NCBI RefSeq assembly: GCF_900128885.1
Contig: NZ_FQTU01000003.1
Location: forward strand, 138,968 to 202,967
Direction: 5' to 3'
DNA from: Alkalibacter saccharofermentans DSM 14828
Lineage (GTDB): Bacteria; Bacillota; Clostridia; Eubacteriales; Alkalibacteraceae
Length of the DNA: 64,000 bases
This document shows, piece by piece, positions 26,747 to 33,907 of the stretch. Below the pieces are notes generated by a model. The model made no database searches. It was not told where the DNA came from and saw only the letters and a program-made list of their open reading frames with translations. Both the position numbers and the translations under genes were made by a program. Each line of letters opens with the position of its first letter. Within the stretch, counting starts at the first letter, position 1.

Positions 26747-27742
26747 ATGGCTTACAATACTATTAGAATCGAAAAAGGAAAAGGCGGTTGGGGCGGTCCA
26801 TTGGTGATAAAGCCCGATTCAAAGAGAAACAAGGTAGTTTCTGTTACTGGTGGAGGAATAGATCCCATATCCCAAAAAGTGGCTGAATTATCAGGATGCG
26901 AGACGGTAGATGGTTTTGCAACTTCTGTTCCGGATGACCAGATATTTGTGGCTATAGTAGATTGTGGAGGAACAGCGAGATGTGGAGTATATCCTAAAAA
27001 GGGCGTATATACCATAAATCTTACTCCGGTAGGTCAATCAGGACCTTTGGCTCAGTACATCAAGGAAGACATTTACGTTTCAGGAGTCAAGGAAGAAAAT
27101 GTAACACTGGCTGAAGAGGGTGCACAAGTAACTCAAACAGCTAAGTCAGAAAGCTCTTCCAGCACTGCTTCAAAAGCTTCATCAAACGGTAATGGAAACG
27201 GTAATGGAAACGGCAAAAGCAGTTTTATAGTAAGGATGGGCAAGAGCGTCGGTGGAGTAGTAGGGAAGTTCTTTGCAGCCGGAAGACAAACAATACAAAT
27301 GGTTATAAACAACATCCTGCCATTCATGGCATTCGTATCGATGTTGATTGGTATTATATCCGAATCAGGTATAGGCGAGATTATAGCTCAAGCGATTGCG
27401 CCGATATCAGGAAGCCTTCCAGGATTATTGGTTGTATGTATGATATGTGCGCTTCCCGTATTATCGCCGATCCTTGGACCGGGAGCGGTTATTGCTCAGG
27501 TAGTAGGGGTTTTCCTAGGTGTTGAAATAGGAAGAGGAACAATACCACCTCAATACGCTCTTCCTGCACTATTTGCGATAAATCCACAAGTTGGTTGCGA
27601 CTTTATCCCTGTAGGACTTAGCTTGGGAGAAGCAGAACCTGAAACTGTTGAAATCGGTGTGCCAGCGGTACTTTTTTCTAGAGTCATAACAGGCCCTATA
27701 GCTGTAGTAATAGCATGGGCAGCAAGCTTTGGATTGTTTTAA
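26747..27742 (+). CDS. srlE: PTS glucitol/sorbitol-type transporter, IIB(C) subunit
   Basis: 331 residues. N-terminal cytoplasmic IIB domain (RIEKGKGGWGGPLVI...VSVTGGGIDPISQKVAELSGCETVDGF...VDCGGTARCGVYPKKG; the CGGTARCG Cys region is the expected phosphorylation site), a flexible linker rich in Ser then Asn-Gly repeats (residues ~145-160), then a membrane domain with several helices (NNILPFMAFVSMLIGIISESG...LPALFAINPQVGCDFIPVGLSLGEAEPETVEIG). It receives phosphate from IIA and passes it to the incoming polyol. The linker is encoded by a near-perfect tandem repeat. Confidence 0.92.
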   Translation: MAYNTIRIEKGKGGWGGPLVIKPDSKRNKVVSVTGGGIDPISQKVAELSGCETVDGFATSVPDDQIFVAIVDCGGTARCGVYPKKGVYTINLTPVGQSGPLAQYIKEDIYVSGVKEENVTLAEEGAQVTQTAKSESSSSTASKASSNGNGNGNGNGKSSFIVRMGKSVGGVVGKFFAAGRQTIQMVINNILPFMAFVSMLIGIISESGIGEIIAQAIAPISGSLPGLLVVCMICALPVLSPILGPGAVIAQVVGVFLGVEIGRGTIPPQYALPALFAINPQVGCDFIPVGLSLGEAEPETVEIGVPAVLFSRVITGPIAVVIAWAASFGLF

Positions 27743-27750
27743 ATTTCTTT

Positions 27751-27773
27751 GGTGCGACGCCAAGCGTCGCACC
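27751..27773 (+). promoter_or_regulatory. Strong intergenic stem-loop between IIB and IIA genes
   Basis: GGTGCGACGC-CAA-GCGTCGCACC: a perfect 10-bp GC-rich stem with a 3-base loop, 8 bases after the IIB stop codon. There is no T tract after it, so it is more likely an RNA stability or processing element than a terminator. Confidence 0.7.
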
Positions 27774-27837
27774 AGTCTATTAAAGATGTTAGGTTTGAAT
27801 ATAAAGTGGCACTTGGTGCTCAAAAGGAAAATGGCGG

Positions 27838-27873
27838 TTGAATGATTTTGAATGTATGCAAAAAATCGTTCAA
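27838..27873 (+). repeat. Second hairpin upstream of the IIA gene
   Basis: TTGAATGATTTT (27838-27849) pairs with AAAATCGTTCAA (27862-27873) with one G-U pair; it ends 12 bases before the ribosome binding site of the IIA gene. Together with the GC-rich stem it makes the 152-base IIB-IIA gap a structured spacer. Confidence 0.6.
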
Positions 27874-27894
27874 TAGCTAAACTTGGAGGGTGAA

Positions 27895-28248
27895 ATGAAA
27901 TATAACGTTAAAATTACAGGAATTGGAGACATAGCTCTAGATTTTCTAACTGAGGACATGCTAATAATTTTTAATGATAATGCACCACCTGAATTAAAGG
28001 AAATATCTGTGCTTCACGAAGCGTCCAATCTTTCAGAAGACGTTAAAATAGGGGATTTGGTTGAAATATGTGGGAAAGAATATTTTGTTTCAGCTGTAGG
28101 GGATGAAGCAAATCACACACTAAAGAAAATGGGACATTGTTCTTTGAAATTTGACGGTTCAGAAGATCCACAACTTCCGGGAACAATACATTTAAAAGGG
28201 GAAAGCAATCCGGAAATAAAAATCGGTGAATATATAACAATAATGTAA
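27895..28248 (+). CDS. srlB: PTS glucitol/sorbitol-type transporter, IIA subunit
   Basis: 117 residues, soluble, matching SrlB: MKYNVKITGIGDIALDFLTEDMLIIFNDNAPPELKEISVLHEASNL, with the His of VLHE the expected phosphorylation site, then VGDEANHTLKKMGHCSLKFDG and a final PGTIHLKG. It takes phosphate from HPr. I start it at ATG 27895 behind GGAGGGTGA; the frame opens at a TTG that is part of the ribosome binding site. Confidence 0.92.
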   Translation: MKYNVKITGIGDIALDFLTEDMLIIFNDNAPPELKEISVLHEASNLSEDVKIGDLVEICGKEYFVSAVGDEANHTLKKMGHCSLKFDGSEDPQLPGTIHLKGESNPEIKIGEYITIM

Positions 28249-28265
28249 ACTGGGAGGCAATGCAG

Positions 28266-29561
28266 ATGTTAAATATCAACAGAAAACTTAGAGCGCTGGA
28301 AGAGCAAGGAAAGCCTATCAAGCTTGGCCTTATCGGAGCGGGACAAATGGGCAAAGGAATGGTCAGCCAGGTAATGAAAATGAAAGGCATGATACCGGCG
28401 ATAGTAGTCGACATCAACGTTGACAACGCGATAGAGTCCTACACTTTGGCAGGGGTGGCCAAAGATGATATCGTAGTGACAGACCTTTTATCAGAGGCTA
28501 ATATCGCTATGGAGCAAGGCAAGTACGTAGCTTCTGCAAATGCCGACATACCTGCAGCTGCTAACTTGACAGACGTTGTTGTAGATGCTACAGGCGTTCC
28601 GGATGTAGGTGCGAGGATTGCTCTTGATGCAATTATGAACAAGAAACATGTTGTAATGCTTAACGTTGAAACCGATGTAGTAATCGGCGCTTACCTTAAG
28701 AAGCTTGCCGACAATGCGGGCGTGATCTACACTGGTTCTGCAGGAGACGAGCCAGGCTCTGTAATGGAACTTTACGATTTTGCTGACGGCATGGGAATGG
28801 ATATAGTTGCAATCGGTAAAGGAAAGAATAATCCCGTTGTAGCGGGCTGCAATCCTGAAACAGTATATGAGCAAGCTATGAGAGAAGGAGTAAGCCCTAA
28901 AATGCTTACAGCTTTCAAAGATGGAACAAAAACAATGGTTGAGATGACAGCTATGGCTAATGCGACAGGATACTTGCCTGATGTTAGAGGAGGCCATGCG
29001 CCATCAGCAGTTGTAAGCGAGCTGCCTAAACTGTTCCAGCTTAAAGAAAATGGCGGAATGCTTAACAACACAAAAATCGTTGACTACGTCAACGGAGTTG
29101 CACCGGGTGTATTCGTAATCGTAACTACGGATCTTCCACAGATCCACCACGAAATGCAGTATTTGAGCATGGGACCTGGACCAAACTACGTGTTGTTCAG
29201 ACCTTATCACCTGACAAGCCTGGAGACACCACTTTCTGCAGCTAGAGCGGTAATCTACAACGAACCTACAATCGTTCCGCTTCCAGGAAAGCCTGTAGCA
29301 GAAACAATTACCATAGCAAAGAAAGATCTTGGCGCCGGAGATATGCTTGATGGAATAGGTGGATTCACAGTATACGGAAGTTTTGATACTTATGAAAATG
29401 CGAAGGCTGAAAATGCCGTTCCTTTGGGCCTTATCACTAAGAATACCAAGCTTATTAAGCCTAAGAAAACGGGAGAAGTAATCACCTATGACGATATAGA
29501 AATAGACAAGACTACTCTTATATATAAGCTTAGAGAACTTCAAGAAACCTTGATTGGGTAA
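28266..29561 (+). CDS. SAF-domain NAD(P)-dependent oxidoreductase (COG4091 type)
   Basis: 431 residues. N-terminal Rossmann domain with KLGLIGAGQMGKGM near residue 20 and VVVDATGVPDVGAR, related to homoserine dehydrogenases; middle domain SAGDEPGSVMELYDFADGMGMDIVAIGKGKNNP; C-terminal SAF domain (VAETITIAKKDLGAGDMLDGIGG...VPLGLITKNTKLIKPKKTGEVITYDDIEI). No proven substrate for this family is known to me. Its place directly after a polyol PTS suggests it oxidises or reduces the polyol phosphate or a breakdown product. I choose ATG 28266 (8 bases from GGGAGG) over ATG 28260, which is too close to it. Confidence 0.82.
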   Translation: MLNINRKLRALEEQGKPIKLGLIGAGQMGKGMVSQVMKMKGMIPAIVVDINVDNAIESYTLAGVAKDDIVVTDLLSEANIAMEQGKYVASANADIPAAANLTDVVVDATGVPDVGARIALDAIMNKKHVVMLNVETDVVIGAYLKKLADNAGVIYTGSAGDEPGSVMELYDFADGMGMDIVAIGKGKNNPVVAGCNPETVYEQAMREGVSPKMLTAFKDGTKTMVEMTAMANATGYLPDVRGGHAPSAVVSELPKLFQLKENGGMLNNTKIVDYVNGVAPGVFVIVTTDLPQIHHEMQYLSMGPGPNYVLFRPYHLTSLETPLSAARAVIYNEPTIVPLPGKPVAETITIAKKDLGAGDMLDGIGGFTVYGSFDTYENAKAENAVPLGLITKNTKLIKPKKTGEVITYDDIEIDKTTLIYKLRELQETLIG

Positions 29562-29601
29562 TGGTTTTGCGATACAATTGAAATGTGCCAGTGATAAAGT
29601 G

Positions 29602-29655
29602 AAGGCCGTGGATAAACTGTCACCATAAGGTGCACGGTTTATTGCGGTCTTTTTT
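29602..29655 (+). terminator. Terminator after the SAF-domain oxidoreductase gene
   Basis: AAGGCCG (29602-29608) pairs with CGGTCTT with one G-U. Inner helices ATAAAC/GTTTAT and CACC/GGTG make a long stem, followed by six Ts. It would end most transcripts before the HAD gene, so the last two genes may be expressed at a lower level or from another start. Confidence 0.75.
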
Positions 29656-29708
29656 ATACAAAAAAATATCGACCATCCCTTAAGTGGGAGGTTGCGGGAG
29701 GTAATGTT

Positions 29709-30494
29709 GTGAGTTTGGATAAAGTGAACTGTTATTTGCTTGACATGGATGGAACCATATATCTGGGTGATGAATTGATACCCGGTGCGAAGGAGTTTTT
29801 ACAGGAGATCAAAAATAAGGGTAAAGAGTATGTTTTTTTGACTAATAATTCGTCAAAAAACAAGGAAGCCTATATAGAAAAATTGACGAGATTGGGGATC
29901 GACGCTAAAGAGGATGAGATATTTACATCTGGTGATGCAACGATTTATTACCTAAAAAAGCACACCACCTACAAAAACATCTTCCTTTTAGGCACACCTT
30001 CCTTACAAAAGGCCTTCACAGATGCAGGGTTTAATGTGTTTACCGAAAGAAATGACAGCATTGAGTGCGTAGTATTGGGTTTTGATACCACATTGACATA
30101 TGACAAGCTTTGGGCAGCCTGTGATTACGTCAGAGAACTGCCCTATGTAGCCACGCATCCGGATTTCAACTGCCCTTTGGAGGGTGGCAAATTCATGCCT
30201 GATATTGGGGCAATGATCGCTTTCATAAAAGCTGCTACGGAGAAAGAGCCTGTGGTAATAGGAAAACCTAAAGATCACATGCTTAGCGCAATATTAGATA
30301 CGTATAAATTGACAAAGAACGATGTTGCCATGGTAGGAGACAGGCTATACACGGACATAAAAATGGGATACGACTTGGGAGTGAAATCAGTTTTGGTCCT
30401 ATCAGGTGAAACCACGATGGAGGATTACGACAAGTCAGAAATCATGGCAGATTTCATTTTTAATTCAGTCAAGGAGCTCAAAGAAGAGATTTGA
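29709..30494 (+). CDS. HAD-superfamily IIA phosphatase (AraL/NagD type)
   Basis: 261 residues. Motif I LLDMDGTIYLGDELIPGA near residue 10, motif II LTNNSSKNKEAY near 40, a C2 cap domain (EIFTSGDATIYYL...FLLGTPSLQKAF...VLGFDTTLTYDKL), then GKPKDHMLSAIL and motif IV MVGDRLYTDIKMGYDLG. Members (NagD, AraL, pNPPase) dephosphorylate sugar phosphates and related compounds with loose specificity. GTG start at 29709, 6 bases after GGGAGGT. The stop is 26 bases before the G1P-dehydrogenase-like gene, the same pairing as araL-araM. Confidence 0.88.
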   Translation: MSLDKVNCYLLDMDGTIYLGDELIPGAKEFLQEIKNKGKEYVFLTNNSSKNKEAYIEKLTRLGIDAKEDEIFTSGDATIYYLKKHTTYKNIFLLGTPSLQKAFTDAGFNVFTERNDSIECVVLGFDTTLTYDKLWAACDYVRELPYVATHPDFNCPLEGGKFMPDIGAMIAFIKAATEKEPVVIGKPKDHMLSAILDTYKLTKNDVAMVGDRLYTDIKMGYDLGVKSVLVLSGETTMEDYDKSEIMADFIFNSVKELKEEI

Positions 30495-30520
30495 ATCAAA
30501 TATTCGATAGGAGGATTTAT

Positions 30521-31708
30521 ATGAAAAGCTATAAGACATTGCTAAACACAGAGATTCCATGCGAATGTGGAAGGACTCACTATGTACCGATAAAAGATGT
30601 AGATTTCTTATTTAAGGCAGGGGATATATCGAAAATAGCATCTAAATATATAGAAGGAAAGGAGGTTCTTGTAGTCGTTGATTGCCACACTGACGAACAG
30701 ATAAATAATGAAGTAATCGCAGAACTAAAAAGTGCGGGATATAATTTGACGGTATCTAGATTTACTGATAAAAAATTGGTTCCCGATGAAAAAGCTGTTG
30801 GAGCTATACTGATGGACAGTGATAGAAATACCGATGGAATAATATCTGTAGGATCAGGTACGATAAGCGATCTGGCTAGGTTTGCTGCAAGCAGGATGAA
30901 GGTTCCGGTGGTCACGGTAGCTACTGCTCCTTCAATGGATGGCTATGCTGCGGCAGGGTCATCTCTGGTTGTCAAGGGAGCAAAAAAAACAATCAAGGCT
31001 TTTCCGGTTAATGCTATCTACGGAGATATAGATGTTATAGCGAATGCGCCTTATGAGATGATACAGGCAGGATTTGGTGACATCGCCGGGAAAAAGACTG
31101 CTTTAGCCGATTGGGCACTTTCGAGAGTTGTTACCGGTGAGTATTGGTGTGACAAGACTGTAGAGCTGGTAGAAAGCTCCACGGACATATGTCTTGAAAA
31201 TGCTGTCAAGATTTCAAAGCGGGATAAAGAGTCTATAGTATATCTGATAGAAGCCCTTGTGCTTTCAGGTATCGCCATGTCATTGGCAGATGACACCAGA
31301 CCTGCATCGGGAGGAGAACATCTGATATCCCACTACATGGTAATGAAAGATATCGAGAAGGGGAAAATAATTCCATCTCATGGAGTCACCGTAGCTTTCG
31401 GAACTTTGATACTAAGTTATCTTTATGAATACCTGCTAAAATGCGAAGAATTCTTATCCCAAGAGAAAAGCGATGAAATAGCAGATGCAGTGAAGAAATA
31501 CGCTCCATCTCCTGAAGATGTTAAGGAGTGGCTAGGAATAGTTGGTCTTCCTCTGGAGCCGGAAGGATATGAAGTAGATAAGGACTATCTTGAAGAGATG
31601 ATTCTAAAGGCAGGTTTTATCAGGGACAGATTTACGGTATTTACATACCTTGACCAGCTGGGAGTCTTGGATAAGGCTGCAAAATATACCCTTTCGAAAT
31701 TTTATTGA
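30521..31708 (+). CDS. sn-glycerol-1-phosphate dehydrogenase-like protein (AraM/EgsA family)
   Basis: 395 residues, iron-type alcohol dehydrogenase/dehydroquinate synthase fold. Nucleotide-binding GIISVGSGTISDLARFAA near residue 110, ATAPSMDGYAAAGSSLVVKGAKKT, metal-binding GFGDIAGKKTALADW, and metal-ligand histidines in ASGGEHLISHYM and IPSHGVTVAFGT. In Bacillus AraM reduces dihydroxyacetone phosphate to sn-glycerol-1-phosphate; a related polyol phosphate could be the substrate here. Starts with CECGRTHYVPIKDV, typical of the bacterial family. ATG 30521 is behind GGAGG; an upstream ATG at 30491 lacks one. Confidence 0.88.
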   Translation: MKSYKTLLNTEIPCECGRTHYVPIKDVDFLFKAGDISKIASKYIEGKEVLVVVDCHTDEQINNEVIAELKSAGYNLTVSRFTDKKLVPDEKAVGAILMDSDRNTDGIISVGSGTISDLARFAASRMKVPVVTVATAPSMDGYAAAGSSLVVKGAKKTIKAFPVNAIYGDIDVIANAPYEMIQAGFGDIAGKKTALADWALSRVVTGEYWCDKTVELVESSTDICLENAVKISKRDKESIVYLIEALVLSGIAMSLADDTRPASGGEHLISHYMVMKDIEKGKIIPSHGVTVAFGTLILSYLYEYLLKCEEFLSQEKSDEIADAVKKYAPSPEDVKEWLGIVGLPLEPEGYEVDKDYLEEMILKAGFIRDRFTVFTYLDQLGVLDKAAKYTLSKFY

Positions 31709-31715
31709 TAAACTG

Positions 31716-31746
31716 GCAGCGGGTTCTTAATTTAAGGACCCGCTGC
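31716..31746 (+). terminator. Hairpin after the polyol locus
   Basis: GCAGCGGGTTCTT (31716-31728) pairs with AAGGACCCGCTGC (31734-31746) with one G-T mismatch-type pair; 8 bases after the last stop codon. T tract is weak (CTTCAAAT). Confidence 0.65.
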
Positions 31747-32081
31747 TTCAAATCTAGGCAAAAAAAATTAAGACTATGGGGATCATAGTCTTAACTGGGG
31801 ATTTTTTATCTTATAGAAAAAAGGGGTATAATTTCTATAAGAATAAGGGGTTATATATGTGACGAGTTCATTATATTCCACGTCAAATTCTAATACAAGG
31901 AAATATACACAAAAAAACATTTGTAAAGGATATCATATTTTCATTATCGAACATATGTTACAAATAGAGCTGAAACTGCCTTCCTGCAATGAAAAGGCAA
32001 TAAATATTTGTGTTTTTTATGGATTGAAACTATAATGGTATTATAAGAATATACCATTATAGTTCTACGGAGGGATAACCT
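31747..32081. other. 335-base non-coding region before asp23 with three dyads
   Basis: No ORF. Contents: a perfect hairpin TTAAGACTATG/CATAGTCTTAA (31768-31794) followed after 7 bases by ATTTTTTA, possibly a second terminator; an inverted repeat CTTATAGAAA/TTTCTATAAG (31810-31841) enclosing TATAAT (31827-31832); AT-rich sequence with nothing further recognised (31842-32007, apart from ATTTGTAA/TTACAAAT at 31919-31975); then the asp23 promoter region. Confidence 0.6.
32008..32064 (+). promoter_or_regulatory. Promoter of the asp23-nusB operon with overlapping dyad
   Basis: TTGTGT at 32008-32013, 17-base spacer, TATAAT at 32031-32036. The -10 lies inside a perfect inverted repeat, AACTATAATGGTAT (32028-32041) and ATACCATTATAGTT (32051-32064), which reaches to 5 bases before GGAGGG of asp23. 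It could act as an operator on DNA or as a 5' hairpin in the mRNA. Confidence 0.65.
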
Positions 32082-32441
32082 ATGGAATATAACGAGGATC
32101 TTAAAGGAAATGTTGTCGTCAGCGAAGATGTAGTCTCGTCAATAGCAAACCTGGCGGCAACCGAAGTGGAAGGTGTAGCCCACCTGCATCATGGGATAAC
32201 CGGAGGGATTGCAGAAAAGCTTGGAAAGAAAAGTGGCTCCAAAGGAGTTCGGGTAGTCAGAAGCGATGACGAGCTGATAATAGATCTTTACGTTGACGTG
32301 GACTTTGGAGTTCAGGTTCAGGAAACTGCTGAAAAAGTTCAGAGAAAAGTCAAGACTACTGTGGAGGCTATGACCGGTACCAGGGTGATTCAGGTCAATG
32401 TAAATGTAGATGGTGTTAGGATGAAGGCAACAATCGACTAA
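32082..32441 (+). CDS. Asp23/Gls24-family protein (YqhY-like)
   Basis: 119 residues. Family signature NVVVSEDVVSSIANLAATEVEGVAHLHHGITGGIAEKLGKK near the start and TVEAMTGTRVIQVNVNVDGV near the end. The YqhY branch is found next to nusB in many Firmicutes, as here; in Bacillus its loss disturbs acetyl-CoA carboxylase control, while Asp23 itself is an envelope-stress protein. Soluble; membrane link would require a partner. GGAGGG lies 8 bases before the ATG. Confidence 0.88.
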   Translation: MEYNEDLKGNVVVSEDVVSSIANLAATEVEGVAHLHHGITGGIAEKLGKKSGSKGVRVVRSDDELIIDLYVDVDFGVQVQETAEKVQRKVKTTVEAMTGTRVIQVNVNVDGVRMKATID

Positions 32442-32520
32442 AAAACAACTGCCCCTTGAGTTATTCAACTTGCAGGGGTATTGTTATGTTGAAAATTTTA
32501 AGCAAGACGGAGGAAACATA

Positions 32521-32952
32521 ATGAGTAGAAAATTTGCTAGAGAGCTGGTGTTAAAGATAGCTTATCAAATGAACTTTGAAGAGGGAGGTCATCTGATAAA
32601 TGCGACAGAAGCTATCGATAGGTACAGGGACATGGTGGAGGAACCGAAATATCAGGAATTGACGGATAGCGACCGGGAGTTTATCGAAGAAATATTAAAG
32701 GGCATAGACTCCAACAGGGAGGTGTTGGACGAAAGGATCAATGAACATTTAATCAACTGGACCTTGGACAGGCTTAATATAATAGATTCCGCCATGATGA
32801 GAATCGCCGCCTATGAGATTTTGTTCCTGAAAGATACCCCAAAGGCCATAGTCATCAATGAAGCACTTAATTTGGTTTCCAAGTTTGGGGACGAAAAATC
32901 CACTAAATACATAAATGCAGTTTTGGACAATCTAGAATCAAATGAAGAGTAA
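32521..32952 (+). CDS. nusB: Transcription antitermination factor NusB
   Basis: 143 residues, all-helical NusB: SRKFARELVLKIAYQMNF at the start, SDREFIEEILKGIDSNREVLDERINEHLINWTLDRLNIIDSAMMRIAAYEILF and PKAIVINEALNLVSKFGDEKSTKYINAVLDNL. Binds boxA RNA with S10 during rRNA antitermination. I use ATG 32521 behind ACGGAGGAA; the frame is open to 32470 with no family homology. A weak CCCC/GGGG hairpin lies in the gap after asp23 (32453-32479). Confidence 0.95.
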   Translation: MSRKFARELVLKIAYQMNFEEGGHLINATEAIDRYRDMVEEPKYQELTDSDREFIEEILKGIDSNREVLDERINEHLINWTLDRLNIIDSAMMRIAAYEILFLKDTPKAIVINEALNLVSKFGDEKSTKYINAVLDNLESNEE

Positions 32953-33907
32953 TCTGTTCTTAGGCATAGACACCAGCAATTACACTACATCCTTGTCTGT
33001 TGTAGATGAAATGGGAACAAGGGTATGGGATTTGAGAATCCCACTGAGAGTCGGGGAAGGCAAAAGAGGATTGAGGCAACAGGAAGCGGTGTTTCAGCAT
33101 ATAAAAAATTTAGGAGAATTGGCAAAAACCATGGATTGTCTTGAAGGCAGGGTATCGGTGGTAGCTGCGAGCAGCAAACCGAGAATGGCCGAAGGGTCAT
33201 ATATGCCTGTGTTCGAGGTGTCGAAAAATATTGGCATGCTTTTGGCATCGGCTTTAGGTGCTTGTTTTGTGGAAACTTCCCACCAAAGAGGCCATATAAG
33301 AGCGGCCTTGAATTTAAATGACGGCATATCGGAAGGGTTTATAGGGGTTCATATAAGCGGAGGAACCACAGAGTTCGTAGAATATAAGTGGAACAAGAGC
33401 TTTATTAAGGAAGTAATCGTCGACAAGACGTTAGATATAAGTCTAGGACAAGTGATAGATAGAATCGGAGTTGAAATGGGCTTCCCATTTCCTGCTGGCA
33501 GATGGATGGAGCAGTTTTTAGATGTGGAAAACAAAAGATCTTTTGAGAAGAAAATCAGCTACAAGTCAAACAGAAACAGCCGTGGAATAAACTTATCCGG
33601 TCTGGAGACTTATCTTTATAGATTATACAAGGAGACAGATGACAAAGCTCTCGTGATTCGAACAGCATTTGAAAATGCATCCAGGTTATTGGCTGAAGTC
33701 GGCGTAGACAGATGCAGCGAAGCATCTGTTGCTGATTTGCTGGTCTGCGGGGGCGTTGCGTCTAACAGGTACATAAGGGAATCTGTAAAAAAGAAGTTGG
33801 CTGAAAGCAATGTCAATGGTTATTTTTGTGCTCCCGGGGACTGCACTGATAATGCTTTCGGGGTTGCACTCATTGGGAGAGACCATTTTGAGGAGCGGTG
33901 CAAATGA
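32942..33907 (+). CDS. TsaD/Kae1-like protein (M22 glycoprotease paralog)
   Basis: 321 residues, ASKHA fold of TsaD: LGIDTSNYTTSLSVVDEMG at the start, metal-binding HQRGH (residues ~117-121), HISGGTTEFVEYK, DISLGQVIDRIGVEMGFPFPAGRWME, and VCGGVASNRYIRESV with CTDNAFGVALIG at the end. Genuine TsaD makes the t6A modification of tRNA. This shorter, divergent copy in a nusB-xseA operon looks like a clostridial paralog with unproven function; whether a second, true tsaD exists elsewhere is not visible. Overlaps nusB by 11 bases and xseA by 4. Confidence 0.78.
   Translation: MKSNLFLGIDTSNYTTSLSVVDEMGTRVWDLRIPLRVGEGKRGLRQQEAVFQHIKNLGELAKTMDCLEGRVSVVAASSKPRMAEGSYMPVFEVSKNIGMLLASALGACFVETSHQRGHIRAALNLNDGISEGFIGVHISGGTTEFVEYKWNKSFIKEVIVDKTLDISLGQVIDRIGVEMGFPFPAGRWMEQFLDVENKRSFEKKISYKSNRNSRGINLSGLETYLYRLYKETDDKALVIRTAFENASRLLAEVGVDRCSEASVADLLVCGGVASNRYIRESVKKKLAESNVNGYFCAPGDCTDNAFGVALIGRDHFEERCK

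Noticed and set aside
27751..27773. Intrinsic terminator between IIB and IIA genes
   Set aside because: The stem is strong but is followed by AGTCTATT rather than a T run, so it is recorded as a regulatory stem-loop.
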